Assembly (NCBI RefSeq): GCF_045635475.1
Contig: NZ_JBJGXI010000080.1
Span: 1-11,978, forward strand
Reading direction: 5' to 3'
DNA: 11,978 nucleotides
From: JBJGXI01 sp045635475
GTDB lineage: Bacteria > Bacillota > Bacilli > Bacillales > Amphibacillaceae
Shown: positions 11,566 through 11,978 of the stretch, one piece after another
Position numbering within the stretch: position 1 is the stretch's first letter
How the letters are laid out: every line of letters begins with the position of its first letter
Position numbers and translations under genes: made by a program
The notes under the pieces: model-generated
Database searches by the model: none
Told to the model about the DNA's origin: nothing
Seen by the model: the letters and a program-made list of their open reading frames with translations, nothing else

Positions 11566-11919
11566 TTACTGTTCTTCAGGTGCACCGTACAATTCTTCTA
11601 ATGGTTTAGTAATGATTCTACTTACGTCATTAATCAACGTGTTTAACCGTTGCTCCTGCTCCATTAACTTAGAGATATCCGGATTTTGTTGAACAAGTTC
11701 TACTACACTTTTCGCTTTTTCAACTTCTTCTTCAGTGATCTCTTGTCCTTGCATTTGCTTTTGCTGAAGCTCTATTTGGGTTGTCCGGAAATTATTAAAC
11801 ATCTGTTTAGTTGATTCGTCACCCATTACTGTTTCGTAAGCTTGCTTCAATTCAGTAAATTCTTCACTTTCTCTAATTGCCTTTTCTAAATCATACGCAC
11901 TATCATATATATTTGCCAA
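11566..11919 (-). CDS. yheA: YheA, DUF964/UPF0342 (YlbF/YmcA superfamily) protein
   Basis: A 117-aa, all-helical, acidic cytoplasmic protein, the same length as I recall for B. subtilis YheA. The start is TTG 11919-11917, 7 nt after AGGAGG (11932-11927). The longer frame to 11949 would run across the Shine-Dalgarno. Family features are the N-terminal Y-D-x-A-Y-D-L-E-x-A-I-R-E-S-E-E-F segment at about 5-21, the central coiled coil with Q-Q-K-Q-M-Q-G-Q-E-I-T at about 52-62, V-V-E-L-V-Q-Q at about 72-78, and the C-terminal K-P-L-E-E-L-Y-G. The superfamily includes YlbF and YmcA, which form a complex with YaaT and affect competence, biofilm formation and RNA processing. The specific role of YheA is unknown. 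It is a monocistronic gene with a candidate promoter at 11949-11977. Confidence 0.93.
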   Translation of the reverse strand: MANIYDSAYDLEKAIRESEEFTELKQAYETVMGDESTKQMFNNFRTTQIELQQKQMQGQEITEEEVEKAKSVVELVQQNPDISKLMEQEQRLNTLINDVSRIITKPLEELYGAPEEQ

Positions 11920-11948
11920 AATGTAACCTCCTAAGCTTATTCCCCCCA

Positions 11949-11977
11949 ACTATAACAAACAACATACCCAATGTATA
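11949..11977 (-). promoter_or_regulatory. Candidate sigma-A promoter of yheA
   Basis: On the - strand TATACA (11977-11972) and TATAGT (11954-11949) have a 17-bp spacer and lie about 30 bp upstream of the yheA start codon. The -10 is good (five of six) and the -35 fair (four of six). The window ends right behind it, so competing promoters cannot be excluded. Confidence 0.45.
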
Positions 11978-11978
11978 G

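Overview
The window is AT-rich DNA from a low-GC Gram-positive endospore former, probably a halotolerant member of the Bacillaceae (Oceanobacillus/Virgibacillus-like). The main evidence is gene content and order: prsA convergent with yhaL, then yhaM, yhaN, yhaO, yhaP, yhaQ and yheA. This matches the prsA-yha-yhe neighbourhood of Bacillus subtilis as I remember it. Strong AGGAGG-type ribosome binding sites, several TTG starts and sporulation-associated small proteins agree with this. The species assignment is inference.

Left part (1-2317, mostly + strand): a DUF3267-type membrane protein with a degenerate zincin motif; an unrecognised 59-aa two-helix membrane protein; a 27-aa YjcZ-family sporulation microprotein on the - strand; and prsA, the lipoprotein foldase. 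Strong hairpins separate these units.

Middle part (2320-8610, - strand): yhaO (SbcD-like metallophosphoesterase), yhaN (SbcC/Rad50-like ATPase with a membrane hairpin in its middle), a GbsR/OpcR-family regulator, yhaM (3'-5' exoribonuclease) and yhaL (sporulation membrane protein). yhaO and yhaN are 2 nt apart and clearly co-transcribed. A 14-bp LexA/SOS-box-like palindrome overlaps the predicted yhaO promoter. The GbsR-like gene sits between yhaN and yhaM, which are contiguous in B. subtilis, and has its own promoter-overlapping inverted repeat.

Right part (8611-11978): a GC-rich, non-coding, highly palindromic composite element (about 8686-9004) fills the gap between the yhaON unit and the yhaQP ABC exporter operon (- strand, with an 8-nt gene overlap). 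A second intergenic gap holds a shorter GC-richer patch that may be the remnant of another repeat. yheA (DUF964/UPF0342) closes the window with its own terminator and a candidate promoter.

There is no phage, CRISPR array, tRNA, rRNA or intact transposase here. Most of the region is conserved Bacillaceae backbone. The parts worth a second look are the palindromic element, the inserted GbsR-like regulator with its operator, the SOS box on yhaON, and the small membrane proteins upstream of prsA.
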